From Billgrantia campisalis (GTDB lineage Bacteria > Pseudomonadota > Gammaproteobacteria > Pseudomonadales > Halomonadaceae): a stretch of DNA of 64,000 bases. The translations under genes and the position numbers were made by a program. The DNA is taken from the NCBI RefSeq assembly GCF_022341425.1, contig NZ_JABFUC010000013.1:62001-126000 (forward strand), read 5' to 3'. The first letter of the stretch is position 1. Every line of letters starts with the position of its first letter. The notes under the pieces were generated by a model that was not told where the DNA came from, did no database searches, and saw nothing but the letters and a program-made list of their open reading frames with translations. This document shows, one piece after another, positions 53,957-63,347 of this stretch.

Positions 53957-54358
53957 TCAGCCGAGCGCGGCGATGCCTGCCCTGGCGACGAGTACGTCCT
54001 GGTCGGCCTTGACCCCGGAGACGCCGACGGCTCCGGCTACCTGGCCTTCGACGATCACCGGCACGCCGCCCTCCAGCAGCCCCGAGAGCGGGGCGGACAG
54101 AAAGGCCGGCCGGCCGTTGTTGATCATCTCCTCAAAGATCCGGGTCTCCTTGCGCGCCACGGCGGCACTGCGCGCCTTCTCGGCGCTGATGATGGCGGTC
54201 ATCGGCGCGGCGCCGTCGAGGCGGCGCAGGCCCAGCGGGTGGCCGCCATCGTCGGCCACCACGATGGTGACGGTCCAGCCGCTGGCTTCGGCTTCGCGCT
54301 GGGCAGCGTCAAGGATGGTGTTGACGTCGTCCAGGGTCAGGATAGGTTTGGTTTGCAT
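53957..54358 (-). CDS. glcG: GlcG/HbpS-family haem-binding-type protein
   Basis: A 133-residue protein of the GlcG/HbpS family (VTIVVADDGGHPLGLRRLDGA, SAEKARSAAVARKET, GGVPVIVEGQVAGAVGVSG). The family gene lies at the end of many glc operons, as here. Its exact role is unknown; relatives bind haem or corrinoids. It lies 118 bp downstream of glcF. Confidence 0.9.
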   Translation of the reverse strand: MQTKPILTLDDVNTILDAAQREAEASGWTVTIVVADDGGHPLGLRRLDGAAPMTAIISAEKARSAAVARKETRIFEEMINNGRPAFLSAPLSGLLEGGVPVIVEGQVAGAVGVSGVKADQDVLVARAGIAALG

Positions 54359-54476
54359 TGTGGTGTCCTCTGTCGAGTGGGTCAGTCGGGTGGGTGGAAA
54401 AGGGTGGGCGGAACACAGGGGCTCCGGGCACCGTGGCGCTGGCCACGGGCCTGGTTAAGTCGAACCGGGTCCGCCG

Positions 54477-55730
54477 TCAGCTCGGCGGGAGCGCCTCGTC
54501 GACGATCTCGATCCAGTGTTTGACCGGGGTGCGGTTGGCGCCGGCGAGGTGGGTCTGGCAGCCGATATTGGCCGTCACGATCACCTCGGGCTCGCCCGCC
54601 TCCAGGCTGTCGAGCTTGTTGTCACGCAGCTGGGTGGCGAGCTCGGGCTGGGTGATGGCATAGGTGCCCGCCGAGCCGCAGCAGAGGTGGGCATTCGCCA
54701 CCGGCGCAAGGGGGAAGCCGAGGCGGGACAGCACGCCCTCCACGGCGCCGCCGAGCTTCTGGGCGTGCTGCAGGGTGCAGGGGCAGTGGAAGGCGAGCCG
54801 GCGGCTGGCCGCTGCCTCGAGGGCCTCGAGGGGTTCGTCGCGCAGCACCTCGACCAGGTCCCGGGCCAGCGCGCTGACCCGCCGGGCCTTCTCGGCATAG
54901 GCCGGGTCGTCGGTGAGAAGGTCGGCGTACTCCTTGACGAAGGCGCCGCAGCCGCTAGCGGTCTGGACGATGGCTTCCACTCCCGCTTCGCCGTTGTCTT
55001 TCTCGATATGCGGCCACCAGGCGTCGATATTGGCCCGGGCTCGCGCCCGCCCGGCCTCCTGGGCGTTGAGATGGAAGTCGATGGCGCCACAGCAGCCCGC
55101 CTCGCCGACCGGCGTGAGGCCGATGCCGAGGCGATCGAGCACCCGGGCGGTGGCGGCATTGGTGTTGGGCGAGAGCCCCGGCTGCACGCAGCCTTCCAGG
55201 ATCAGCATCTGCCGTGCGTGGCGCCGGTGGTCGGGGCGGGTGCCGGCATCCACGGGTCGGGGCGGCAGCTTGTCGCGCAGGACACCGGGCACCAGCGGCC
55301 GGAAGGTCTGGCCCAGCTTGAGCAGCGCGCGAAAGCGCTTCGGGTCCACCAGGAGCTTGCGCAGGGCGAAGCGCCGGGCGCGTTCGGCGGGACCTCGCGG
55401 CACGCGTCTGTCGATCTCGGCGCGGCCGATGTCGAGCAGTTTGTGGTACTCCACACCCGAGGGGCAGGTGGTCTCGCAGCTGCGGCAGGTGAGGCAGCGG
55501 TCCAGGTGCAGCCGGGTCTGGGCGGTGAGGTTCTCGCTGTCGTCGGGGTTCTCCAGCATCTGCTTCATCAGGTAGATGCGGCCACGAGGGCCGTCGCGCT
55601 CGTCGCCCAGCAGCTGGTAGGTGGGGCAGGTGGCGTTGCAGAAGCCGCAGTGCACGCAGCTGCGCAGCACCCGGTCGGCCTCACGGATGTGCGGCTGTTC
55701 GAGGGCCTCCTGGCTAAAGTGCGTCTGCAT
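54477..55730 (-). CDS. glcF: Glycolate oxidase iron-sulfur subunit
   Basis: A 417-residue subunit with two 4Fe-4S clusters. The Cys sets are 25/28/31/35 (CVHCGFCNATCP) and 79/82/85/89 (CLTCRSCETTCP), and two CCG blocks (AGCCGAIDF, HLCCGSAG) follow. It passes electrons from the FAD subunits to the respiratory chain. The glcE stop and glcF start are directly adjacent. Confidence 0.96.
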   Translation of the reverse strand: MQTHFSQEALEQPHIREADRVLRSCVHCGFCNATCPTYQLLGDERDGPRGRIYLMKQMLENPDDSENLTAQTRLHLDRCLTCRSCETTCPSGVEYHKLLDIGRAEIDRRVPRGPAERARRFALRKLLVDPKRFRALLKLGQTFRPLVPGVLRDKLPPRPVDAGTRPDHRRHARQMLILEGCVQPGLSPNTNAATARVLDRLGIGLTPVGEAGCCGAIDFHLNAQEAGRARARANIDAWWPHIEKDNGEAGVEAIVQTASGCGAFVKEYADLLTDDPAYAEKARRVSALARDLVEVLRDEPLEALEAAASRRLAFHCPCTLQHAQKLGGAVEGVLSRLGFPLAPVANAHLCCGSAGTYAITQPELATQLRDNKLDSLEAGEPEVIVTANIGCQTHLAGANRTPVKHWIEIVDEALPPS

Positions 55731-56834
55731 TCAGACCTCCGCGTAGAGACGGCCGGGATTGAAGATGCCCGAGGGGTCGAGTTCGGCCTTGAGGCGGCGG
55801 TGGTACTTCTCGAGCGCCGGGGCGAGCGGGGTGAAGGGGGACGCCACCGGCTGTCCGCTGGCGCCGCGCCAGCAGGTGGCGTGGCCGCCGACCCGGGCGC
55901 AGGCCTCGCGCAGGGTCTCGGCATCGAGCTCGCTGCGCACCCAGCGCTGGGCGCCGGCCCAGTCATGCACCACCTGGTCGTCATCGAGCCCCGGCAGCGC
56001 CAGCGGCGGCGTGTGCTGGGGCAGCGAGAGCCGCCACAGCGGCCGCGGGTCGTCGCGGGAGAACAGCGCCAGGCGCTGCTCGCGCAGGGCGTCCCAGACG
56101 TCATTGTCCGCCTCGTCGCCGCCCACTCGGGCGCGGGTATCGGCCACCGAGCGCTCGCCGCCCTCCAGGCGCAGGTAGAGGGCGCCCTCGAACCAGGCCG
56201 CGGCGCTGATCGGCAGCGGCTCGCGGCCCCAGGCGGTGAGCCGCGTTAGGGCCTCTTCCAGGGGCAGCGCAAGGCGCAGACTGTGCACCGCACGGGGACG
56301 CGGCAGTACCTTTAACGATACCTCGCTGATCAGCCCCAGGGTGCCCAGGGCGCCGACCATCAGCCGCGAGAGATCGTAGCCGGCGACGTTCTTCATTACC
56401 TGGCCGCCGAAGCGCTGCTCGATCCCCCGATGGTTGATCACCCGGGTGCCCAGCACGAAATCGCGCACGCTGCCGGCCCAGGGACGGCGCGGTCCGGAGA
56501 GGCCGCAGGCGACCATGCCGCCGACGGTGGCGTCACGGCCCAGGTGGGGCGGCTCACAGCCGAGCATCTGGTCGTGCTCGGCCAGGGCGGCCTCGAGCTC
56601 GGCCAGCGGGGTGCCCGCCCGTGCCGAGACCACCAGTTCCACCGGGTCGTAGAAGGTGATGCCGCGGTGCTCGGCGGTGCTCAGCGTCTCGCCTGTCACG
56701 CGGCGACCATAGAAGGCCTTGGTGTCGCCGCCGACGATGCGCAGTGGCGCGCGCTCGTCCGCGGCCCGGCGGATCTGCTCGCCCAGCGTTTCGCTGGCGT
56801 CGTGGGCCGGGGAGGGTGCTGCTCTGCTCGCCAT
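55731..56834 (-). CDS. glcE: Glycolate oxidase FAD-binding subunit GlcE
   Basis: A 367-residue FAD_binding_4 protein (RIVGGDTKAFYGR, DATVGGMVACGLSGPRRPWAGSVRDFVLG, MKNVAGYDLSRLMVGALGTLG). It is one of the three subunits of glycolate oxidase. The ATG at 56834 has an AGGAG site; the frame open to 57077 lies inside glcD. Confidence 0.95.
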   Translation of the reverse strand: MASRAAPSPAHDASETLGEQIRRAADERAPLRIVGGDTKAFYGRRVTGETLSTAEHRGITFYDPVELVVSARAGTPLAELEAALAEHDQMLGCEPPHLGRDATVGGMVACGLSGPRRPWAGSVRDFVLGTRVINHRGIEQRFGGQVMKNVAGYDLSRLMVGALGTLGLISEVSLKVLPRPRAVHSLRLALPLEEALTRLTAWGREPLPISAAAWFEGALYLRLEGGERSVADTRARVGGDEADNDVWDALREQRLALFSRDDPRPLWRLSLPQHTPPLALPGLDDDQVVHDWAGAQRWVRSELDAETLREACARVGGHATCWRGASGQPVASPFTPLAPALEKYHRRLKAELDPSGIFNPGRLYAEV

Positions 56835-56845
56835 GCTCGCTCCTG

Positions 56846-58333
56846 TCAGCCGTGCCCGGGGGGCGTCGCGGGGGCGCGCTCGAGGGTGCGGTACTCCGAA
56901 CAGCGCGCCGGGGTGGGGATGTTCTTGCCCGGGTTGAGCAGCTGGTCCGGGTCGAAGGCGGCCTTGGCGGCGCGAAAGGTGGCCAGTTCGTCGGGGCGGA
57001 ACTGGGCGCACATCTGGTTGATCTTCTCGCGGCCCACCCCGTGCTCGCCGGTGATGGTGCCGCCCACCGCCACGCACAGCTCGAGGATCTCCCCGCCCAG
57101 CGCCTCGGCCACCGCCAGCTCGCCCTCGCGGTTGGCGTCGAACAGGATCAGCGGATGCATGTTGCCGTCGCCGGCGTGAAAGACGTTGGCCACCCGCAGC
57201 CCGTAGCGTTCGGAGAGCTCGGCGATGCCCTTGAGCACCTGCGGCAGCTCGCGGCGGGGGATGGTGCCGTCCATGCAGTAGTAGTCGGGCGACATGCGCC
57301 CCACCGCCGGGAAGGCGTTCTTGCGCCCGGCCCAGAACAGCGCCCGCTCGGCCTCGTCACGGGCCTGGCGCACCTCGCTGGCGCCGGCGGCCTCGAGCAC
57401 CCGGCGCACGATGGCGCAGTCGTCGTCCACGTCGGCCTCGACGCCGTCCAGCTCGCACAGCAGGATCGCCTCGGCCTCCACCGGGTAGCCGGCGCCGATG
57501 AAGTCCTCGGCGGCGCGGATGGCGAGGTTGTCCATCATCTCCAGGCCGCCCGGGATGATCCCGGCGGCGACGATGTCGCCCACCGCGCGGCCGGCCTTCT
57601 CCACGTCGTCGAAGCTCGCCATCAGCACCTTGGCGGTCTCGGGCTTGGGCAGCAGCTTGACGGTGATCTCGGTGACCACGCCGAGCATTCCCTCGGAGCC
57701 GGTGAACAGCGCCAGCAGGTCGAAGCCGGGGGCGTCCAGGGCCTCGCTGCCCAGCGTCAGTCGCTCGCCCTCGATGGTCATCACCTCCACCTTGAGTACG
57801 TTGTGCACCGTGAGGCCGTACTTCAGGCAGTGCACGCCGCCGGCGTTCTCGGCCACGTTGCCGCCGATCGAGCAGGCGATCTGGGAGGAGGGGTCCGGGG
57901 CGTAGTAGAGCCCGTGGGGGGCGGCGGCCTCGGAGATCGCCAGGTTGCGCACCCCGGGCTCGACCCGGGCGGTGCGCGCCTCGGGGTCGATCTCGAGAAT
58001 GCGGTCGAAGCGCGACAGCACCAGTAGCACCCCTTGTGCCAGCGGCAGGGCGCCGGCGGAGAGACCGGTGCCGGCGCCACGGCTCACCACCGGTACGCCC
58101 AGCGCGTGGCAGCGGCGCAGCAGGGTCTCGACCTCGTCCAGGGTGCCGGGCAGGGCCACCAGCATGGGCAGGGTGCGATAGACGGAGAGGCCGTCGCATT
58201 CGAAGGGCCGCAGATCCTCCTCGCGCTCCAGCAGCGGCATATCGGGCAGGTGATGCCGCAGGTCGGCCGTCACCGCGGCTTTGTCGCGTAAGGGGATGTC
58301 GCCATCGAGACGTGCGTCGTGGAGGATATTCAT
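56846..58333 (-). CDS. glcD: Glycolate oxidase FAD-linked catalytic subunit
   Basis: A 495-residue flavoprotein with an FAD_binding_4 domain (VVSRGAGTGLSAGALPL, DPSSQIACSIGGNVAENAGGVHC) and a C-terminal FAD-linked oxidase domain (NVFHAGDGNMHPLILFD, GGTITGEHGVGREK). It oxidises glycolate (and D-lactate) to glyoxylate. GGGAG precedes the ATG. Its promoter carries an IclR-like palindrome just upstream of the -35. Confidence 0.96.
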   Translation of the reverse strand: MNILHDARLDGDIPLRDKAAVTADLRHHLPDMPLLEREEDLRPFECDGLSVYRTLPMLVALPGTLDEVETLLRRCHALGVPVVSRGAGTGLSAGALPLAQGVLLVLSRFDRILEIDPEARTARVEPGVRNLAISEAAAPHGLYYAPDPSSQIACSIGGNVAENAGGVHCLKYGLTVHNVLKVEVMTIEGERLTLGSEALDAPGFDLLALFTGSEGMLGVVTEITVKLLPKPETAKVLMASFDDVEKAGRAVGDIVAAGIIPGGLEMMDNLAIRAAEDFIGAGYPVEAEAILLCELDGVEADVDDDCAIVRRVLEAAGASEVRQARDEAERALFWAGRKNAFPAVGRMSPDYYCMDGTIPRRELPQVLKGIAELSERYGLRVANVFHAGDGNMHPLILFDANREGELAVAEALGGEILELCVAVGGTITGEHGVGREKINQMCAQFRPDELATFRAAKAAFDPDQLLNPGKNIPTPARCSEYRTLERAPATPPGHG

Positions 58334-58367
58334 CTCGGCTCCCGAAGCGGTGGGGATGCGTCACTGC

Positions 58368-58412
58368 ATTCTAGGCAGACAGTCGGATTTGTGTAAATGG
58401 AAAAAATTTCCA
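58368..58412 (-). promoter_or_regulatory. glcD promoter with IclR-type palindrome
   Basis: On the minus strand TTTACA (58392-58397) and TAGAAT (58368-58373) form -35 and -10 boxes with an 18-bp spacer. Directly upstream of the -35 is the perfect inverted repeat TGGAAA-AAA-TTTCCA (58398-58412), which fits the IclR consensus (TGGAAATNATTTCCA) except at one specified base. The same palindrome with a central ATA precedes the Tsx-like gene at 62035-62049. Confidence 0.65.
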
Positions 58413-58449
58413 CGATGTTTTGACGAGTGTCAGCAGCGCTCGACAAGAA

Positions 58450-58476
58450 GGCCCCGCCAGCGATGCTGGTGGGGCC
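58450..58476 (-). terminator. Terminator after the glycolate/lactate permease gene
   Basis: A 12-bp stem with one G-T pair (58450-58461 with 58465-58476) and a GAT loop, followed on the minus strand by TTCTTGTCG. It separates lctP from glcDEFG, so the two have their own promoters. Confidence 0.7.
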
Positions 58477-58503
58477 CTGTGGGGGGGGGGCTGGGGTGGG
58501 CAA

Positions 58504-60204
58504 TCAGCCGACGCGCAGCAGCGGGTCGCTGACGCCGATCACGTAGAAGGCCACCATCGCGATCACCCCGGCGAAGACGAGATAGTAGATGGTCGGCAGG
58601 ATGGTCTTGCGGATGGTGATGCCTTCGCGGCCGAGCAGGCCCACGGTGGCCGAGGCCGCCACCACGTTGTGGATGGCGATCATGTTGCCTGCCGCGGCCC
58701 CCACTGCCTGCAGGGCCACCATCATGGCGGTGGAGAGCCCCAGCTGCTGCGCCACGTTGAACTGGAATTCCGAGAGCATCAGGTTCGAGACGGTGTTGGA
58801 GCCGGCGATGAAGGCGCCCAGGCCGCCCACTGCCGGCGCAAAGAACGGATAGACACCGCCCACGCCGTCGGCCACGAACTGCGCCATGGCCACCGGCATG
58901 GAAACCAGGTCGGCGGCGTTGACGCCGGAGTTGATCAGGATGCGCACCATGGGGATGGTGAAGATCAGCACGAAGCCGGCGCCGAGCAGGGTCCTGGAGG
59001 ACTCGCTGAAGGCGGCCCTCAGTTCACCCAGGCGCATGCGGTGCAGTACGGCGGTGAGCATGACCACCATCAGCAGGATGCCGCCGGGTAGGTAGAGCGG
59101 CTGAATGCTGCCGGAGACCCCGGACTCGCCGAGAATGTTGCTCCAGCCGAAGGCGATCGAGGTCAGCGCTTCGCGCAGCGGCTCGACGGTGCGCGAGGCC
59201 ACCAGGATGACCGCCAGCAGCACGTAGGGCACCCAGCCCATGAAGGTGGAGATCGGCGCCTTGCCAACCACGTCGTCGAGCTTGATCTCGAGCTTGCCGA
59301 TCCACTCGTCCGGCCAGGACTGGCGATCGGGGAAGTCCCAGGTCTTCTTGGGCAGCAGGAAGCCGCGCCGTGCCGCCGGGACGACGATGGCCAGGCCCAC
59401 GCCGGCACCGATCATCGACGGGAACTCCGGCCCCAGCAGGGCGCCGGCCAGCATGTAGGGCACCACGAAGCAGATCCCGGTGAAGAGCGCGAAGGGGGTG
59501 ATGTCCAGCCCCTCTTTCCAGGATTTGTTGGCGCCGAAGAAGCGCACCATGATCACCACCATGATCAGCGGCATGAAGACGCCGACGATGCCGTGGACGA
59601 TGGCCACCTCGGCGGAGATCAGGTGAAAGTACTCCAGCCAGGTGTAGCCGCCGGCCTCCAGGGTTTCGGTGATCCCGTCGCGGTTGATGCCGCCGGTGAC
59701 CCCCACCACGATGGGCGTGCCCACCGCGCCGAAGGAGACCGGCGTCGACTGGATCATCATGCCCACTACCACCGCGGCGAGCGCCGGAAAGCCCAGTGCC
59801 ACCATCAGTGGGGCGGCCACGGCGGCCGGGGTGCCGAAGCCGGAGGCGCCCTCGATGAAGCAGCCGAACAGCCAGGCAACGATCAGCGCCTGCACCCGGC
59901 GGTCGGGGCTGATCCCCGAGAAGCCGTTACGGATCGCCTTGATGCCCCCCGAGTGTTTGAGGGTGTTGAGCAGCAGGATGGCGCCGAAGATGATCCACAG
60001 GATCGCCACCGTCAGAATCAGGCCCTGGAAGGTGGAGGCGAGCACCCGGTTGAAGCTCATGTCCCAGGCAAACAGGGCGATTAGGGCGGTCACCACGTAG
60101 ACCGCCGGCATGGCGGTACGGGCGGGAAGTCGCAGGCCGATCAGTAGCACGCCCGCCAGGATCAGCGGTGTGAAGGCGAGGAACGCCAGTGTCGTGTCCG
60201 TCAT
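58504..60204 (-). CDS. L-lactate/glycolate permease (LctP family)
   Basis: A 566-residue carrier with about twelve to fourteen helices. [21 protein letters not shown] and [17 protein letters not shown] are the LctP/GlcA signatures. It imports lactate, glycolate or both with protons. Next to glcDEFG a glycolate role (glcA) is likely, but an LldR/PdhR-like site upstream leaves lactate open. The ATG at 60204 begins [11 protein letters not shown]. Confidence 0.93.
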   Translation of the reverse strand: MTDTTLAFLAFTPLILAGVLLIGLRLPARTAMPAVYVVTALIALFAWDMSFNRVLASTFQGLILTVAILWIIFGAILLLNTLKHSGGIKAIRNGFSGISPDRRVQALIVAWLFGCFIEGASGFGTPAAVAAPLMVALGFPALAAVVVGMMIQSTPVSFGAVGTPIVVGVTGGINRDGITETLEAGGYTWLEYFHLISAEVAIVHGIVGVFMPLIMVVIMVRFFGANKSWKEGLDITPFALFTGICFVVPYMLAGALLGPEFPSMIGAGVGLAIVVPAARRGFLLPKKTWDFPDRQSWPDEWIGKLEIKLDDVVGKAPISTFMGWVPYVLLAVILVASRTVEPLREALTSIAFGWSNILGESGVSGSIQPLYLPGGILLMVVMLTAVLHRMRLGELRAAFSESSRTLLGAGFVLIFTIPMVRILINSGVNAADLVSMPVAMAQFVADGVGGVYPFFAPAVGGLGAFIAGSNTVSNLMLSEFQFNVAQQLGLSTAMMVALQAVGAAAGNMIAIHNVVAASATVGLLGREGITIRKTILPTIYYLVFAGVIAMVAFYVIGVSDPLLRVG

Positions 60205-60333
60205 GAGGTAGGTTACCTCGCTGTGTCGTTGTCGATGGGTTAGCGGGAGCGACCACCGGCGACCGTCAAGCGGGCCGAGGGCACGGGTGGGGCAACGATA
60301 CGGGGGAGCGGCACGCTCGGCCACTGTTGGTTA

Positions 60334-60348
60334 ATTGGTATTACCAAT
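60334..60348. promoter_or_regulatory. PdhR/LldR-type operator upstream of the permease gene
   Basis: ATTGGTA-T-TACCAAT is a perfect inverted repeat matching the FadR-subfamily GntR consensus ATTGGTNNNACCAAT (PdhR, LldR, and similar to GlcC). It lies 130 bp upstream of the permease start. The 362-bp gap to the GST gene has no other gene; AT-rich promoter-like sequence extends to about 60400. Confidence 0.65.
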
Positions 60349-60566
60349 ATGCGGCTAATTCAAGTATCCTTTAACTTTAGCGTATTTTTTGTAAAACAGG
60401 TGGTTATGGAAAAGCTCTGCTGTCGGGCGAGGATCGGCATCGATCCAAAGGTTAGACTAATGGACAATTAATCTTGCCGCTGGGCGCACGGCCGACGGGA
60501 TTGGCGTCGTGCCACAAAGGCTGGCACTATCGACTGACGATCATCAACGAACGGCCGGGAGGCGGC

Positions 60567-61274
60567 ATGGCAAGGGTGCTCTACGACCTGTGCGGTATCG
60601 ACGAGGGGCTGCGGTTTTCGCCCTACTGCTGGCGCGTGCGCTATGCGCTGGCTCACAAGGGCCTGGATCACGAGACGCGTCCCTGGTACTTCACCGACAA
60701 GCAGGCGCTGGATTTTGCCGATCATGACAGGGTCCCGGTGCTGGTCGATGGCGACGAGGTGGTGGCCGACAGCTACGCCATCCTGCGCTACCTGGATCGC
60801 ACCTACCCCGAGGCGCCGCTGCTGGGCGAGGGGGTGGCCGAGGCGAGGGCGCGTTTCTTCAAGCACTATGCCGAGCGGGCGCTGCAGCCGGCGATGCTGC
60901 GCACCATCGTCATGGACCTGCTCAACGCCATTCACCCCAAGGATCGCGACTATTTCCGCGAGACCCGCGAGAAGCGCCTGGGGCGTACCCTGGAGGAGTT
61001 CCACTCCCCGGCCAAGGGGCTGTCGCAGCTGGATGCGGCGCTGGCGCCGCTGCGCGGCTGCCTCGCGGCTGCCGACTTCATCGACGGCGAAGCGCCGGCG
61101 GCGGCCGACTATCTGCTGTTCGGCAGTTTCATGTGGGCGCGCTGCGTCTCCACCGCCGACCTGGTCTCCAACGCCGACCCGGTCTACGGCTGGCTCGAGC
61201 GCATGCTGGACTGCCACGACGGCCTGGGGCGTCGTGCCATGCGGGTGACCGACATCGAGGGTGCCTACCGCTAA
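60567..61274 (+). CDS. Glutathione S-transferase family protein
   Basis: A 235-residue protein with an N-terminal thioredoxin-fold GST domain (about 1-80; FSPYCWRVRYALAHKGL, then VPVLVDGDEVVADSYAILRYLD with the glutathione-binding ADS) and a helical C-terminal domain. The ATG at 60567 follows CGGGAGGC; an upstream TTG is rejected. The physiological substrate is unknown. Confidence 0.88.
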   Translation: MARVLYDLCGIDEGLRFSPYCWRVRYALAHKGLDHETRPWYFTDKQALDFADHDRVPVLVDGDEVVADSYAILRYLDRTYPEAPLLGEGVAEARARFFKHYAERALQPAMLRTIVMDLLNAIHPKDRDYFRETREKRLGRTLEEFHSPAKGLSQLDAALAPLRGCLAAADFIDGEAPAAADYLLFGSFMWARCVSTADLVSNADPVYGWLERMLDCHDGLGRRAMRVTDIEGAYR

Positions 61275-61282
61275 GCGCGGGG

Positions 61283-61942
61283 TCATGACGAGGTCGAGTC
61301 GTCGGGCGCAGCCCGACGGCCTTCGGCCGCCGAGACCAACAGCGCCATGACCTCGTCGTCATCCACCTCGCTGAAGTCGGCAAAAAACTGCCCAACCGCC
61401 ATGAAGCCTTCGGGCACCTGCAGGCAGACGACCTCATCGGCCCAGGCTTCCAGGCGTTTCACGGCGCTCGGCGAGGCCACCCCCAGGGCGGCGATCAGCC
61501 GCTCGGGTCGGCCGTGCAGGGCCCTCAGGGCAGCCTCCATGGTGGCACCGGTGGCGCTGCCGTCATCCACCACCACCACCACTCGCCCCTCCGGGGGAAT
61601 CGGCGGGCGAACCGGCGTGTAGCGCTGGCGACGCTCGTCGATCAGCCGTTGTTGGCGCGCAATCTCCCGCTCCACCGCCACCGGCGAGAAGTGGGAGGCG
61701 ACATCGTCATCGAGCAGCACCTCGCCCTCCTCACTGACCGCGCCGATCGCGAACTCGGGGCTCCCCGGGGCGCCGATCTTGCGTACCAGCACCACGTCCA
61801 GTTCCCCGTCCAGGGCCTCGGCCAGCCGGTGCGCCATTGGTACCCCACCGCGGGGGATCGCCAGTATCAGCGGCTGATGCCCCTTCAGGCGATCGAGGCG
61901 CCGGGCAAGCTGCTCGGCGGCATCGAGGCGATCTCGAAACAT
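61283..61942 (-). CDS. Phosphoribosyltransferase-domain protein
   Basis: A 219-residue protein with a type I phosphoribosyltransferase fold. ILAIPRGGVPMAHRLAEAL, VVLVRKIGAPGSPEFAIGAV and the PRPP-binding loop VVVVDDGSATGATMEAAL are seen in stand-alone members of uncertain substrate. It ends convergently 8 bp from the GST gene. A nucleobase role would match the neighbouring channel and permease, but this subgroup has no firm assignment. Confidence 0.8.
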   Translation of the reverse strand: MFRDRLDAAEQLARRLDRLKGHQPLILAIPRGGVPMAHRLAEALDGELDVVLVRKIGAPGSPEFAIGAVSEEGEVLLDDDVASHFSPVAVEREIARQQRLIDERRQRYTPVRPPIPPEGRVVVVVDDGSATGATMEAALRALHGRPERLIAALGVASPSAVKRLEAWADEVVCLQVPEGFMAVGQFFADFSEVDDDEVMALLVSAAEGRRAAPDDSTSS

Positions 61943-62034
61943 GGTGAACCTCCTGACGCTTTCTCCTGCACTTCAGTGTAGGCGGCCGTCGTCATGGTGT
62001 GATGGGAATCGGGAGAGTCGGTCTTTGATATGTA

Positions 62035-62066
62035 TGGAAAATATTTCCAGTATACAATCTGATTGT
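62035..62066. promoter_or_regulatory. IclR-type and second palindrome upstream of the Tsx-like gene
   Basis: TGGAAA-ATA-TTTCCA (62035-62049) is a perfect inverted repeat that shares 15 of 16 bases (with the preceding A) with the site in the glcD promoter. Just downstream is another perfect palindrome, ACAATC-T-GATTGT (62054-62066). They lie 100-130 bp before the gene. Two regulators may act here. Confidence 0.6.
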
Positions 62067-62166
62067 GTAGTGTATCGGGTGAGGTATCCGGTCTGCTGTC
62101 GTCACTTTGCTGACCCGGCCGGCTCGATGCCCCTCTCTATAAATCCAATAACCGGAGATACCCTGA

Positions 62167-63030
62167 ATGCTCGACACTCCCTCTCGCGGCCTCGTCATCG
62201 GCAGCGCGCTGGCTACGGCGCTGGCGGCCGGCACGGCTCAGGCGGCCACCTGGAGCGATACCTTCATCGGCTACCGCTATGGCAGCCAGTTCACCGAGCC
62301 CAACAACCCCGACAAGGTGGAAAAGCACATCCTGCAGTTCACCCACGTCAGCGGCTATTCGCTGGGGCAGAACTTCTTCAATCTGGATCTGCTGCAGTCC
62401 GACAGCGCCGACCCGGCGCGGGGCAGCGACAGCGGTGCCACCGAGGCCTATCTGGTCTATCGCCACCAGCTGCACGCCGGCAAGCTGTTCGACGCGCCGA
62501 TCGCCTTCGGCCCGGTCAGGGACATGGCCTTGACCGCAGGCTTCGATCTCAACACCAAGAACACCGAGTTCGCACCGCGCAAGCGCCAGCTGGTGGTGGG
62601 GCCGACCTTCAAGTTCGACGTGCCGCGCGGCTTTCTCGATCTGAGTCTGTTCTTCAGCCGGGAATGGAACCACTGCGGACTCGACCCCTGTGGCTTGCCG
62701 GGCAACCGCAACAGCCACACGTTCGATCCCTACTACCAGATCAACCTGGCCTGGGGGCTGCCCTTCGAGGCGGGTGCCCTGCCGATGAAGTTCCAGGGCT
62801 TCTACAATTACAATGCTGAGAAGGGAGACGACTACTTCGGTGTCTCCACCAAGGCCGAGCAGTTGGTGCGCACCTCGCTGATGCTGGACGTGGGGCAGCT
62901 GGCCTGGGGCGGTGATAACACCCTGTGGGCCGGGGTCGGCTATGAATACTGGCGCAACAAGTTCGGCAACCACGACAAGCCGGGGGTGGATACCGATGCG
63001 CTGACCCTCAATCTGGAGTGGCACTTCTAA
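62167..63030 (+). CDS. Tsx-like nucleoside-specific outer-membrane channel
   Basis: A 287-residue beta-barrel protein with signal peptide MLDTPSRGLVIGSALATALA..., mature start ATWSDTFIGYRYG, alternating hydrophobic strands and a terminal Phe (NLEWHF). It resembles the Tsx/OmpK-type nucleoside channel family (HILQFTHVSGYSLGQNFFNLDLL). It would admit nucleosides or nucleobases. The permease gene on the opposite strand supports this. Confidence 0.75.
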   Translation: MLDTPSRGLVIGSALATALAAGTAQAATWSDTFIGYRYGSQFTEPNNPDKVEKHILQFTHVSGYSLGQNFFNLDLLQSDSADPARGSDSGATEAYLVYRHQLHAGKLFDAPIAFGPVRDMALTAGFDLNTKNTEFAPRKRQLVVGPTFKFDVPRGFLDLSLFFSREWNHCGLDPCGLPGNRNSHTFDPYYQINLAWGLPFEAGALPMKFQGFYNYNAEKGDDYFGVSTKAEQLVRTSLMLDVGQLAWGGDNTLWAGVGYEYWRNKFGNHDKPGVDTDALTLNLEWHF

Positions 63031-63077
63031 GCGCCGCGCCAAGCGCCGTGCACGGCTGAGACAAGCGTCTCGCCGAC

Positions 63078-63109
63078 AGCGGGCCAGTCACCTCGGTGGC
63101 TGGCCCGCT
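63078..63109 (+). terminator. Terminator after the Tsx-like gene
   Basis: A 10-bp stem AGCGGGCCAG/CTGGCCCGCT with an inner CACC/GGTG pairing, followed by TTGCGTTC. Confidence 0.75.
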
Positions 63110-63224
63110 TGCGTTCAAGTGGGGTGGCAGCGGGATGGCGATACCAGGAGGGCGGCAGGGTGCCGGGCTGGCAAGGGGCCGGCTATCGCGAAGGGGGGGC
63201 TGAGAGGGCCGAGAGGTGTGGATG

Positions 63225-63337
63225 AGGGTAGAAGGCTGAGGATAGGGAGTGAGGGTGGGGTGAGAACCTAGGGTGTGAGTGTCGCAGGCGAGGGTGGGGT
63301 GACTAGGGTGCGAGAGTCGCCGGCGAGGGTGGGGAGT
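63225..63337. repeat. G-rich imperfect tandem repeat
   Basis: Two 35-bp units (63268-63302 and 63303-63337) match at about 30 positions, and a partial third copy lies just before (from about 63243). The plus strand is rich in GAGGGTGGGG motifs. It lies in the 368-bp gap between the Tsx-like gene and the permease and has no gene. Confidence 0.7.
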
Positions 63338-63347
63338 AGAACCCAAA

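Noticed and set aside
60474..60566. TTG start extending the GST gene by 31 codons
   Set aside because: No ribosome site, unconserved sequence; ATG 60567 has GGGAGG and begins the GST fold.
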